A stretch of DNA of 64,000 nt from assembly GCA_001599595.1 (NCBI GenBank), contig BCHH01000007.1:814976-878975 (forward strand), in the 5' to 3' direction. A program made the position numbers and the translations under genes. This document shows, piece by piece, positions 32,869 to 43,831 of the stretch (position 1 is its first letter; each line of letters starts with the position of its first letter). Source of the DNA: Beverwykella pulmonaria. Its lineage: Eukaryota > Ascomycota > Dothideomycetes > Pleosporales > Melanommataceae. The notes under the pieces were generated by a model. It was not told the origin of the DNA. It made no database searches and was given only the letters and a program-made list of their open reading frames with translations.

Positions 32869-35019
32869 TCAACCCATGGTGTTCCGTCTATGCGCATCCT
32901 CGACCGCCCTATCCCAGCTCGTTCGGTAGATGAAAGTTCCCTCAATGGCAGCAACAATACCGAGCGCAACCGCCGGTCCCTGTAAACGTCAGTTCCATTC
33001 TCACTTTCATAGAAAAGTCAAATAAATGTAGGGACAAACTTACACTCCACAATCCATACAACCCCCAGCCAGCGCCAAACCCGGTCCCAAAGCTAATGGG
33101 TAGCCCGACAACATAGTATGCAAATAGCCCCACATAGCCGCCAATCTCCTGTCTACCCAGACCCCTCAGAATCCCATTGCAATTACACGACAGCGCATCA
33201 AAAAGTTGGAACGCGGCACAAAGCGGGAGTAGCTTGGCGACTAAATCGATGACCTCTTCGTCTGGGGTGAAGAGTCGGGGGATGTAGTTCCGGAGAAGAG
33301 AGAGGAGCAAAAGGTTGAAGATTCCGACGCCGATGGCGAAGACCATGGCGACTTTTGCCGCCGTCTTGGCCGGGAGGGCGAGCGTGGCGCCGATGAGGTT
33401 CGCGATGCGGGTTGACGCTGCGACGCTCATTGGGAAGGGGATCTGGAAGGTTATACCAGTAATAGACCCAAGAACACTTTGCGCAGCCAGCGGAGTAGGA
33501 CCAAGCCAGCTCGCAGACAGCGTGAGGATCTCGAAAGCCATGAATTCGGCGAGGACCATGACGAGGCCTGGCAGAGCGAGCTTGATCATTGGCATCCAAT
33601 TCTTTAGCGCTTTACGGTCGAAGCCGCCCCAGCACTGGTAGCCGTCGACGAAGCGGACGTAGAGGAAGAGGAGGATGGGCATGAGGGTTTCGGTTATGGA
33701 CACTGCGATGGGGGCTCCGATGAAGCCCCACTTGAGTTGCCAGACGAAGAGGTAATTCATCAGTGCGTTCAGCGGGGCACAGATGAGGAGGATATACATT
33801 GTCGCGCTGAACAGACCTTGGGCTTGCAGATAACGTTTTCCGGCTTCGAAAGTGGCATATCCTGGGGCGCCCACGATGAGAACCTTTAGGTAGAGGCCAG
33901 CCAGGCGAGCTGTTTCTTGCTCGGGGACGATGAGCGAGAGGAGTTGGGTTCCAAAGGCCCAGATTATGGCGATGGGAATGGTGATGAGCCAGAGGAAGTA
34001 GAGCATACGCTGGAGCTGGAGACCGACGAGATGGAGACGCCCGGAGCCGTAAGCTTGAGAGCAGAGCGTGTCAAGGGATGTGGCTAGACCGGCGTATACT
34101 GCGTAGCCGGTGATGGATGCAGTCACTGATGGATTGTCAGTGCTTTGTTTCTTTGTATGCAGAAGTACATGTTCTCTAGCGTCCAAAAGAAGAAGAAGAA
34201 AAAAAAGGTGCGAGACGTACTGCTAGCCAAACTCACAGCTCCAAGCTCAGCTTTCCCAATGTGTCCAACCGTGAAGATACTCGCCACAGGGAGCGAATAC
34301 TGAAGCAGAAAAGTCAAAATCAGCGGCGCAGAAGACTTGGTCAAAACCTTGGCTTCCCGCTGCCAGGTCGTGGTGATCTTCCCCGCGGCAACCGCCTCAT
34401 TCCACGTCTTGTTAATCGTCTTTGGGGTATCTAGCCCTCCGTACGGCAGATCGGGATTCCCACGCAGCAGGGCGGTCCGCTCATCAGGCAGCAATGCTTG
34501 ATCAATAGCTGATTCTTCATCCGCGGCACTCCTCACTTTCCTCAGCGCAGAAAGAGAAAGCCTCTTTGCCAAATTCGCAGCATTCGCGCCCTCGCTGCCT
34601 CGGCGGGGGTGCTTTGGCGGCAGGAGATGGTTATCACGGAGCAAGCTCCGCTCCTCCTCTCTAACCGCCTCACGCTCCCTCTTGCTCAGATAACTATGAT
34701 GCCTTCTCAACGACGAGTCACGGGTACCGTGCTCAGGCACGCTCGACGAGAAAATGGCTGAAGACCGGGCTCCTGGGTTGACGTACGAGGGCCGCCGGTA
34801 CGAATTTATCATGGAGAATTGGCGGACGGTCGAGCTATCAGACTCGGTGTCTTCGCCGGAGCTTGACGAGACTTCTTCGTCCTCTGAAGAATCCTCTTCC
34901 AGATCTTGCGCAATGGCCTCCTCTGCAATTTGTTCTGATGCAGATAGATGTTCCATTTGTGAGGCTAGGATCGACACAAAGCCGTTGGAGGGTCCGGTTG
35001 GCGTCGGCGGCTGGGCCAT
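32869..35019 (-). CDS. MATE-family multidrug/toxin extrusion transporter
   Basis: Exons (minus) 35019-34221, 34125-33044 and 32979-32869 give 663 residues. Intron 1 (95 nt, GTACGT...CATCAG) restores AVSLASMTASITGYAVYAGLATSLDTLCSQA when removed, a hallmark MATE segment. Intron 2 (64 nt) is GTAAGT...TTACAG and leads to a short last exon (GPAVALGIVAAIEGTF). A ~190-residue acidic/Ser-rich cytoplasmic N-terminus, typical of fungal MATEs, precedes about 12 membrane segments. The LPxxPxAAxxxxS-type pattern of the second half shows as TPLAAQSVLGSITGITFQIPFP. It should export organic cations or xenobiotics by H+ or Na+ antiport across the plasma or vacuolar membrane; the substrate is not readable from the sequence. 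Confidence 0.93.
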
Positions 35020-35819
35020 CGTGTCCGCGGGGTCAATTGGCTGCAAGATAGTTGCACGGACAGTCTCAAACGGGCAGGGAACTGTTTGCCAAAGGGAAGG
35101 TAGATGTGTGAAAGTGAGGTAAAGCGGAGAAAAGCAGCACCGGTGCAATTGGCCTCTTAAAAGATACGGAAGTGGGGGGGTGACTGTTGATCCGTTCACG
35201 GAAATCTTTCTCTGGCGGTGCGGGACGCACCGATGCGGCAATCGCACGCGAATGCGAATTGAAGCTTAGCTTTGGAGGCCTAGCTCGACGCCCTTTTCCA
35301 CGGCTCCCACGTCATAACCAGTGACTCACCCACTATCATAGGCTGGCAGTGGCGACGCAACCTGTTCGCAGGTGTTCGTCGCCATGTTGCTGTGAGAGAG
35401 TCAATCACCACTTGGTTCGCAGGGGGGCGTACCACGATCGTCGTTGAAAAGCACCCAAGGCAAGCCAACATGGAGCCGCGCCCTTTTGTTTTCAAACGCA
35501 ATGCAGTCCAAACGATCGGGAAGGGCGAGCTGCAGCTTGGAAGGTGGCTTCATGGGCAACGACAAAAGAACTGCATATCCCCAGAAATCGAGAGCGACCG
35601 GTGTTAAGTGGAGAAGACTAACTAGGACATGCAGGCGTTGGGTCGGGGTTTTCCGGCGGTGAGGTGGTGGTTGGGAATTTCGCGTAGTATGGAAAATGTG
35701 GGACCATGGTCTGTTCGTGGGGATGCACGAGAGCAGAGCATCGACCAGGAAAACATGCTTAGGAAATTGAGATGGGAATGATGATCCAATGCTTCGCTTG
35801 TACAAGTACTCGCGCACCC
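35020..35819. other. MATE promoter region
   Basis: 800 bp between minus-strand genes. It carries the MATE upstream region and the 3' region of the PQ-loop gene. A 140-codon minus frame (35401-35823) has no recognisable features and overlaps the stop of the PQ-loop gene; not called. Confidence 0.5.
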
Positions 35820-36883
35820 TCAAGGCTCAGAATGCCCTGCATTCGCCCTTCCATTGCCCAACAGAGGTGTCTGCTCATCGTGGCCCTCATCCAGCGTCCC
35901 ATTCCCATCCGCGCTCCCCAGCTCAGCCCCATTCCGGCCCTTCGCAGCCTTCGCCGCCTTTCTGTCCCTCCACAAGAACCCTAGACTCATAACTAGCAAG
36001 CACCCCTGCAGTAACCCCGTAAAGATGAACAACCCCCAGGCGCTCCAACCCCCCGGGCCAAGCCTAACCGCTAAACTCGCCGCAAACACGAAGCTGCCCG
36101 GCGTCTGAATGCACATCATTGGCACCGACAGACTCCCCGTTTCCTGCAGCTTCCATGTCATCAGGATCTGCGGGAAGTACTGGATGGCTGCGAGCAGAGC
36201 CCCGAGGAGTCCGAGGAAGTTGGCCCAGCCCCGCAGGTGCGAAGGCGCAGCGTAGACGAAGACGATGGAGCCGAGGAACGTGAAGACGAAGAAGGCGAGG
36301 GAGCCGGAGAGCACGAGGACCGCCTCTTTCCAGGTGGGCATGTGCTCGTCGTCATCCACCTCAGCTTCGGTGGGGCGCGGGAAGAAGATGAGGAAGAGGA
36401 GCATTCTACCGCACGCGTTATGTCAGCAGCCGTTCATCCATGGCTTCTTGTCGCTCTCGCGCTCGAGTTGGTGTGACGTGTTCGGAGAAGAGTCTTACAT
36501 AAAGAAAAAGCACGTCCACTGTATCCCAATCTGCGCAACCCCCAACAACGCCGCCGCACACGCAAATGGTCCAATCTCCCGACAGCACCCCATATCCCTC
36601 GTGCTCTCCGGCAGCGTCAAAATATTCGCGATGCTCGCCGTAGCCGACACGGTGCCTAGGAGCACAAACATGGGGCTGAGACCCCGCGATGACCGCCGCG
36701 AGATAATCTTGTGGTGTTGCGGGAGGTACGACACGAGGATGCCTACGAGGATGAAGCTGTGGCAGCGGCGGTTAGTGGTGCAGAAGGGAAGAGGGAAAGG
36801 GGGATGGCGCACACTGAGACGGAGAAGTTGACAATATCGGGCTGCGCGAGCTCCGCGCAGCGGTCGAGGGCGGAGGAGAGCAT
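35820..36883 (-). CDS. PQ-loop repeat membrane protein
   Basis: Exons (minus) 36883-36813, 36756-36499 and 36405-35820 give 304 residues. Intron 1 has a weak donor (GTGCGC) and GCCACAG; intron 2 (93 nt) is GTAAGA...GCGGTAG. Two PQ-loop motifs are visible: ILVSYLPQHHKIISRRSSRG and IQYFPQILMTWKLQETGSLS, each followed by a helix, in a seven-helix layout. The C-terminal tail is hydrophilic and ends with a di-leucine-like TPLLG, a possible vacuolar sorting signal. PQ-loop proteins include lysosomal/vacuolar amino-acid exporters such as cystinosin and the Ypq proteins. A vacuolar transport role is therefore likely but the substrate is unknown. Exon 1 is short, so its donor is the least certain point. 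Confidence 0.83.
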
Positions 36884-37226
36884 GGTTGCGGGTTGTGGTG
36901 TTGAGTGTTGGAATGAGAGAGGTGAAGCTTTGATGATTGAACTGCCTCGCGTGTGACGTCTAACCGCGGCTTGCGAAACAGCCAATCAAAGGCCGTTGTG
37001 AAACACACCGAAGTATAAGCATAAATTCAGTTGCTTGTTTAATGTCTTTTGTTGGAACGATCAGCATAAATTCCGTTGCTTGTTTAATGTGGATAGGATG
37101 ATAGTGCTTTGCTAACAACAGTTCACGCCGGGCAGTACGTGAACATGATATATCTAAGCTCTATCCTAAAATGCTATTCCGTGCCCGTTCTCCTACACAA
37201 TGTCGTACTCGTACATCCAATGGCCT
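36884..37226. other. PQ-loop gene upstream region with a direct repeat
   Basis: 343 bp. It contains a 26-bp direct repeat (37020-37045 and 37065-37090, core GTTGCTTGTTTAATGT) with one mismatch. No gene. Confidence 0.7.
37020..37090 (+). repeat. 26-bp direct repeat, 19-bp spacer
   Basis: Two copies beginning CATAAATTC(A/C)GTTGC, one substitution apart. They lie about 140 bp upstream of the PQ-loop gene's start codon, so they may be a duplicated promoter segment. Confidence 0.85.
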
Positions 37227-38627
37227 CTACACAACAACTCTCCGAAGCACCTCCGTCCCCCCCAGAATCCTTCTCGCCGTCACTGCATCCCTCCCCTTCC
37301 CACTCTCCCACCGCCCTTCCCGACTCCCTTCTTCCCTACCCCAGCCCTCGTCCTCCTCTTCTCCGTCTTCATTCTTGAAACCCGCCGTGCCCTCCATAAA
37401 AGCAACCTGACGATCATGTGTACCTTCCACCCACCGATGGATACAGGTATAGCAATATACGTATCCAGTGGGCGCGGCTGTCGGAGTGGTGATCGGGAGA
37501 GTACATATAGGGCACAGACGGGAGTTGGGTGGTGTGGGAACGGTGAGGATAGGTAGAAGCGTCTTGGAAGATATGGGGGGATCGGGTCTCTGGATCTTCT
37601 CCGATGACGATGAAGAGGGGCGCTTCACGTCTGCCGTTGAGTCTTCCATCTTTGCTTTCGAGGGTGGCGCTTGTCGAATCGAAGGAGGGAGGACAGGAGG
37701 TGGTAGTTCGATATTCTCAGCAGCTTTGCGGGACAGCTGGCGCGCAAAATCAGACGCATGCCACCATTCTAAGAACTTGAGCGCGAAGATACTAGTGGGC
37801 AGTAGTATCCTCATCGATCCCAACAACCGCGGGGTTACACTCCTTGCCATGTTCCTTGGTGAGAACATACTGCCTCCTTCTCCCGGTCTCGCAGGCCCAA
37901 CCTTCTTCGGCTGCGCCGCAAGCTCTATCGCCTTATAATCCGCCTGCCCTAGCCTTCGTAGCCTCGTCCCAATGAGCCAGAGAAACGGGGAGTGGTATTT
38001 CGATCCGTCGAAGAGGTACGCCATATTGAAAACCAGCATTGAGAAATAGTACGCCGCGTTCACGCTCGGGTATACATTCCGTAAGAACCACTTGTAGTAG
38101 AACATCAGCCTCTCTTTTATCCCCGCGCCTGCTCTCAGTCCGTCCCGATCGCGATTGTAGCCCGGTCCGAGGATGTTCGCATGCGCCGCGTGGACGTCGT
38201 AACCCTCGTCCAGCTTCCGCTTCAGCCACGGTATGCCCACGAGCACCGCCAGATTCCTCCATATATCCCCATCTCCCAGCTTCGTCGCCTCTCTTACGCT
38301 ATCGCTCGCGCCCAGTTGTGCACGCGCAATCTCCCCGCCCTTGACCCTCAGAACACGCGCGCGTTTCAGGCCGTAGAAATTTTCGGTGAAGGACCCGCCG
38401 TATGTTTTTAGGAAGTGTCGCTCCACCAGCAGCATAAGAAGCGCGTAGACTTCATCGAACGAGTTCAGGACAGGTAAGAGGTAGCGTGGGTATCGGTACG
38501 TGGAGATGGCGAGGAGGTAGCGGAGGGACGGCGGGAGGAGGCTGGCGAGCTGTTGTTCGGAGAGGACTTCGAAGAGCGAGGGTTTGAGGTCGTCTATGCC
38601 ATTCTGGAGACTCGGTAGGAACTCCAT
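37227..38627 (-). CDS. PEX12: Peroxin 12, peroxisomal RING ubiquitin-ligase subunit
   Basis: Single exon of 466 residues with ATG at 38627. Pex12 works with Pex2 and Pex10 in the peroxisomal membrane to ubiquitinate the receptor Pex5 so that it can be recycled. The N-terminal Pex2/Pex12 domain begins MEFLPSLQNGIDDLKPSLFE and includes YYKWFLRNVYPSVNAAYYF. Membrane segments follow, then a Ser/Pro-rich linker. The C-terminal RING-like module starts at Cys372 (CPIC, Cys372/Cys375) and continues YVYCYTCIHRWVEG. It has fewer zinc ligands than a full RING, as is normal for Pex12. A long acidic tail (GEEEDEGWGREEG) follows. Length is normal for filamentous fungi. Confidence 0.93.
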   Translation of the reverse strand: MEFLPSLQNGIDDLKPSLFEVLSEQQLASLLPPSLRYLLAISTYRYPRYLLPVLNSFDEVYALLMLLVERHFLKTYGGSFTENFYGLKRARVLRVKGGEIARAQLGASDSVREATKLGDGDIWRNLAVLVGIPWLKRKLDEGYDVHAAHANILGPGYNRDRDGLRAGAGIKERLMFYYKWFLRNVYPSVNAAYYFSMLVFNMAYLFDGSKYHSPFLWLIGTRLRRLGQADYKAIELAAQPKKVGPARPGEGGSMFSPRNMARSVTPRLLGSMRILLPTSIFALKFLEWWHASDFARQLSRKAAENIELPPPVLPPSIRQAPPSKAKMEDSTADVKRPSSSSSEKIQRPDPPISSKTLLPILTVPTPPNSRLCPICTLPITTPTAAPTGYVYCYTCIHRWVEGTHDRQVAFMEGTAGFKNEDGEEEDEGWGREEGSREGRWESGKGRDAVTARRILGGTEVLRRVVV

Positions 38628-39446
38628 TGTTGTGTGTTGATGTGATGCTGGAACAAACTACGTGCTGTTGTGGATGTTAGGGTTGGAGAGGTTCTGCCGA
38701 GGTCTTCCCCTTAGGGATCTAGCTCCGTCGGCAATTTGCACCAAAGTCATGCTTGTCCGTCCGGTTATCCCCCTCCACCTCAGCCTCGACTCTTCTCTAA
38801 AGCACCAGACACAATTATATATATTTTTCTAATCCGAATACTATACAACTCAACCATAGGCAAAATTTTCTTTCTTTGCTGCTCATGCTCTTGTTCATGA
38901 CCTTTGCAACGGTGTATCGTGGGAAGCCGATCATCCCCGCCTTCGATTACATTTGTAGAGAAAATGGAGAACTTGACACTGAAGCCCAGGAGCATGAATT
39001 GCATACAACCCGTATACAGCCTAGTCCGTGCAGTAGCATGCATGGCTGCATGTCTTTCTAAGGTTATCAACATTGTTCCCATCTGTATGCGGAGTCAGTG
39101 TCATAATGTATTGACGAAAATGGAACCTGAACACTTGCACCCAATTGAGTTTTAAAGTGACACTTCGAACTTGTCTGAACGAGATTCTACTACCGGTAGC
39201 TCTGCCTCGCTAGCACTGCCTCGTTAGCATGGCCCACTTCAATCGAACAGGTTAACTCCGCATTTCCTATTCCGACCTTTACTGTCTACATCTACGATTC
39301 TTATTGGCCTGCGCCAACAGCCCGAGCCGCATTCGTGGCCATCTCCCCAAACCTCCTCTTTCGCCTGCAATTCCTCATCAGCCAAGAAAGAACTCGTCTC
39401 TCTTGAAGCTAGCGACATTCGAGCGCTCTTATCGACTTCAGTAACG
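38628..39446. other. Intergenic region between PEX12 and a HET relic
   Basis: About 800 bp. The part next to 38627 should be the PEX12 promoter. No gene or clear motif seen. Confidence 0.5.
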
Positions 39447-40525
39447 ATGCATCTGATCAATATCGACACCATGCTCCTCGAAAAGTTCTTTGGGAATCAT
39501 ATCCCACCATATGCCATCCTTTCACACACCTGGGGTAAAAATCATGAAGGAGTATATTTCAACAAAATGGGAACCACGAGTGCGCTTGAAAAGGCTGGAT
39601 ATAAAAAGATCGAATATCTTTGTCAGCAAGCTGCGAAACAGGGACTCAGTTGGACCTGGTGATACAAGTTGCATCGACAAGTCGAGCAGCGCCGAGCTGT
39701 TGGAGCCAATAAATTCCATGTTTCAATGGTATCAGAATGCATATGTCTACTATGAATACCTACCAGACGTATTATCCGTTGAAGATTGTCAGAATACCAT
39801 GGGTCAGGTTAGCAGAAGCTGATGGTTCACGAGAGGATGGACGCTACAAGAGCTTATTGCGCCAGAGAGGGTTTACTTTTTTACAGTCGAGACTAGGATT
39901 TTTTAGGAGACAAGATTTCTCTTACAAATTAGCTTTGCGATATCACAGAGGTCAATTTTGGTGCCCTGAGCTGGCCTTAGACATTACTAAGCTACAGCAT
40001 TGCCACGCAAATGTCCTGGGCATCCAGCAGAATAGCAACACAGATTGAAGATCAGACCTACTGCATGCTTGGAATCCTTAGTGTCTATATACCCCTTTTG
40101 TATGGCGGAGAGCAGAATGCCTTCCAAAGATTGCAAGAAGAGTTAATATCTCTAACTATATTCGCACATTCTAAGCCAAAGGTTCTTGAGGAATGTCCTC
40201 AAGAGTTCTCTACCAGACACGATCTTACTATCTTAAAAAAAGCATTTCCGCGCTGTACTCTATCACAAACACAGGCTTACACATTCATATGCGCGTCTTG
40301 AAACTTGACATAGATGCAGGAAATACCCATAACCAAGGAGTATTAGCTTTAGGTATATTGAACTATTGTCATAACAATGACACAAGCCGAAATGGGTACC
40401 TCGCTTTACTGTTGGAAATTACCAAAATGAACGGGACATATTGAAAAGTTCCCATTCCGCTTCAATGGGTAGAGGGTGACCGGGCTACTTGCTGCGGAAT
40501 ATCGGACCATCTTCATCTAGCTATG
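39447..40525 (+). pseudogene. Broken HET-domain (heterokaryon incompatibility) gene, copy 1
   Basis: The N-terminal HET motif is clear: MHLINIDTMLLEKFFG, PPYAILSHTWG, then KIEYLCQQAAKQGLSWTW. The frame then breaks at 39660 and the continuation (DTSCIDKSSSAELLEPINSM) is in another frame. Later parts (VSRSRWFTRGWTL-like, then CHANVLGIQQNSNTD) again change frame and include stops, so at least three disruptions are present. HET-domain proteins trigger cell death after fusion of incompatible strains; this copy cannot make a complete one. From 39755 it is similar to 48180-48770. Differences are mostly transitions, including TGG in copy 2 against TAG here. Confidence 0.85.
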
Positions 40526-41399
40526 AGTCATTTAGATTTCTAGAATGACGTTGTTAGAGGATTACGAGCGCTTCATAAAAAGACACAAAAATGTGCTCAT
40601 CTCCTAATGGGCATCTGGCATTAATACTTAAGGTAAACGAGCCAATTCCGCCTTCAAATACTCGATATATTTCAAACTCCTACGTCGTAAAATTAAACAA
40701 TGATCTATTGAACTAACGTTATGGCATACATACAAACAATATAAATAAGAAAGGCTTTCCTATTAGGATACTGTTAAAACAGAAGCAGGTGTTCTCCTGT
40801 AGAAGATATAAAGAATAGGACATTAAGCAAATAATACAAGATGGAAAATAGGATTAGATAACCTCTGTTGCTTGTATTCGCGCAGATAGCTCTTCTCTTA
40901 CGCCTGATTGATTTATTAAGCAGCTAGCAGAAATGTTTAAGACACGTAGTTACACGATTTTGATCCTGCTACATATAAGGCGTTCTTTGCTTCCTTATTA
41001 AGTAGGTAGATAAACAATAATATAGGATTGCAATAGCTTAACAAAACATTTAACCACAAGACAAAAAAGAAGGCGCTGTGGAGCCCATACGATTTACACT
41101 ATCCACACTATCTCCGAAGAGAATATACTCCCTAAGAGCAAGAATTAGGATGCGGTCTGGACTAGTTATAAGTGTAGTATGTGCTAGTCTATCCAGGGAA
41201 ATAATAACAAGGGATAACGTTTACAAGCGAACTTTAGGATAAAAGATGTGAAAAAAATCGTACGTGGATAGGAAAGTGGAAGAGAAAACTTGAGGAAACA
41301 AATGCCATACTATAGATCTACAGCGCAGCAAAAGCGCATAGATCAATAGGCAAGGAGCTAAGAACGAGAAACCACAGCCGAGCTAGCCGATCTAGCAAA
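40526..41399. other. AT-rich island
   Basis: About 900 bp rich in TA and stop codons in all frames. No gene. Composition resembles RIP-degraded repeat DNA. Confidence 0.5.
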
Positions 41400-43831
41400 G
41401 GGGCCCTGCGGAAAGTTTTTGCTCTGAGCCTTCACATGCACTTCAATAAAAGCCACATAATTTGCGCCCCTCCAATCCGCCTAGCACAGAGCAATCGTAT
41501 TCGCCACACCTTCGTCAACATAACAGAGTCTACCCCGAGCTGCTAAACCGAGTGTTGTGGGCTCAGTGACTTCCTCAAGTATATCGTCCTAGAATCCTTC
41601 TTGGATTTATTCTTACTCTACGACGAAAGGTACTCACACGTCTTTCTCTTCAGCCTTGGGCTCCACACTGTCTGCGCTCTGAACGGCAGCTGGGTCCTCT
41701 AGAATAAGCTTAGGCTGGGGTTCCACAGTTTTGCTTGATTTATTGTCGTCGTCTACTAGCTCTTCTTTCATGTCATTCTTTTTCTTCTCGGATACCTTCC
41801 GACCCCAGTCCATCCAATCGTCCTCTCCCGCCATGGGTTCTGCACTGCCTTGACTCTAAATGGTGACAGGGTCCTCCAGAATAGACCCAAGCTCACGTTT
41901 TACAATTCTACCCTTCCTTTTTTATTGCTAATTCCCCAAATATAGCTGAAACTCCAGTCATTACCCTCACTCTTATTTGGCTCAGGCTCGGGAGGTCAAA
42001 TCCATCAGTTCAGGTTCTGCAAACTAGCTACCACCTTCATGCAGCTCTCTAGTGCTTGCATTTCGAAGCTGGTATGCCCACCTCCCTCGAATATATCGGA
42101 ATGAGTGAATAATGAGCCTTTTATATGATACACATTCATTATCACGAGTCCTGTCATAAAAAGCCACATAGCACTCTTCCCCAACTTGAAAATTTGCTAT
42201 CTAAATATGTTATTAGTTTATTCTTTCATTGTATTTATCTATTATCGTACCGGCATTGCCATAGCCTCTAAATGGGTTATGAACTCTTTTAGCTCGTCCT
42301 CTGCGCTCTGTGGTATTGTTAAGGTTGGGGATGTCGGCTCTGGTGGCCGTGGCGGCTTCCCACTAACCCCTTCGACGGCAATCTTCTTACCCTTCTTTTT
42401 TTTCGAGTAAGCGGACAAGAGAATATCTAACTCGACATCCTATTTCGAGGCTTCAGGTTCCGGCTCTAGTGCTGAAGGTTCTGACCCCACAGGTGCAAGC
42501 GTTTCTTCGATGTGAGTTGTTCCTTTCTTCTTTTTCTTGTCTTTCTTCGAGAGTGTAACCGAAGGCCACCATGTGTCTTCCTCGTCTTCTAATGCCTCCG
42601 CTTGTGGGGCTACGTTAGTGGCTGACGCCTCTGCACTTGTTTCAACGGTATCATCATTTGATCGCTTCACTCCCTTATTCAAGTTGTTCTGTGCAGTTGG
42701 CTGGGCCGGTTTTGGGAGCTGCGGAGGCCTGTTTTTGGTTGGCTTCGGTTGAGGGGTCGTCTGAGGGGGATGCCGCGGCTCCTGGTCTAGGCATTAGAGG
42801 TTGAGGCTGGGACGGTTGATTCCGCTGGGCTTGCAAGTTCATCATTGCTTGCTGCTGCTGTCTTGCGTTCACTTTATGCTGCAAGATGTATTGCCGAAGT
42901 TGCTGATTGGAAGCGGCGGCTTGATGTGGCGGCAACTTCTGCCGGAAGGCTAGGATCTCCTGTGGGCTGACTTAGATGTCTGCCATATTTGGTTGCTGTT
43001 GAAGCGGGCCTTGAGGCATTTGAGCTAGTTGTGCTATGACGCCAGGATTGTTCTACTGCGGGAGTTGCCCTCCCGCCAAGGCATTTTGCTGTTGCTGCAG
43101 CTGAGTCTGTCGTAAAAGGTCCTGGGGGTGTAATGCTTGGAGCAATAGAAGCTTCTTCCCCTCAATGTTGGGCATCAGATTTGGATTCTCGCTTGCCCAT
43201 TCCTTGAGCTGAGCTCAAGTCTTGACGTCTGGTGGAATGCTTTGCTTTATTTGGGCGTTTAGGACGTTCGGTGGGAAAGGTCTGTTATCTGTTGCTTGAA
43301 TGATACCAGGGTTTTGCTACAGCATTATTTGCGCGCTGATAAGTCGCTGATTTTGAGGCACGCCGCCAGGACGCTGGCCCGTGGCGAGCTGCTGTCCAGC
43401 CATGCCATTGGGTGTTTGTTGCCCCAGGTTCGCAAAGAATGATTGGTGAGCTCTTGCTTGGATATGGTTGTCGAAAACCCAGTGATCTAACAGCCTAAGA
43501 TCCCAGATACCAGATCCCAGATGCAGCATACCCCTATTAGAAAGCGGGGATCATACCTGTTATCTATCTCGGCACCCACATCGACGCCAAATCCGAGAAC
43601 ATTGAGAAACTTCGTCAAGATGGAGAAATTCCCACCTCTCAGCTTTTCCTTAGAGTAATCAACGCATCTCTTTTCAGACGAGAAGACCTCAGTGTCAGTT
43701 GCCGGTGGGGCTGTGTAAAAGGGTTGCTCCGGTTTCTTGACTGAAGAAATAACATTTCCCAGCTTAATGGGTCCTCCGGGCGGGTAATCCCATGTAGGGG
43801 CATAGAAGAAGTAAAAGACTCGATTGACCAT
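41400..43831 (-). pseudogene. Decayed gene: conserved fungal N-terminal domain, Gln-rich part, and Asp/Trp-Lys repeat tail
   Basis: An ATG at 43831 opens a 114-codon frame (FYFFYAPTWDYPPGGPIKLG, then KLRGGNFSILTKFLNVLGFG), which I recall as a conserved fungal N-terminal domain of unknown function. A possible intron starts near 43548. Further along the strand are Gln-rich fragments (43317-43529; 42675-42935, LRQYILQHKVNARQQQQ), then acidic-aromatic-Lys units: EDEEDTWWPSVTLSKKDKKK (42440-42682) and EDDWMDWGRKVSEKKK (41634-41834). After 42440 a single TAG interrupts an otherwise open frame (DVELDILLSAYSKKKKGK), as expected from CAG-to-TAG decay. The fragments are collinear on one strand but in different frames. 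They may derive from one gene or from two fused relics. No function assigned. Confidence 0.6.
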
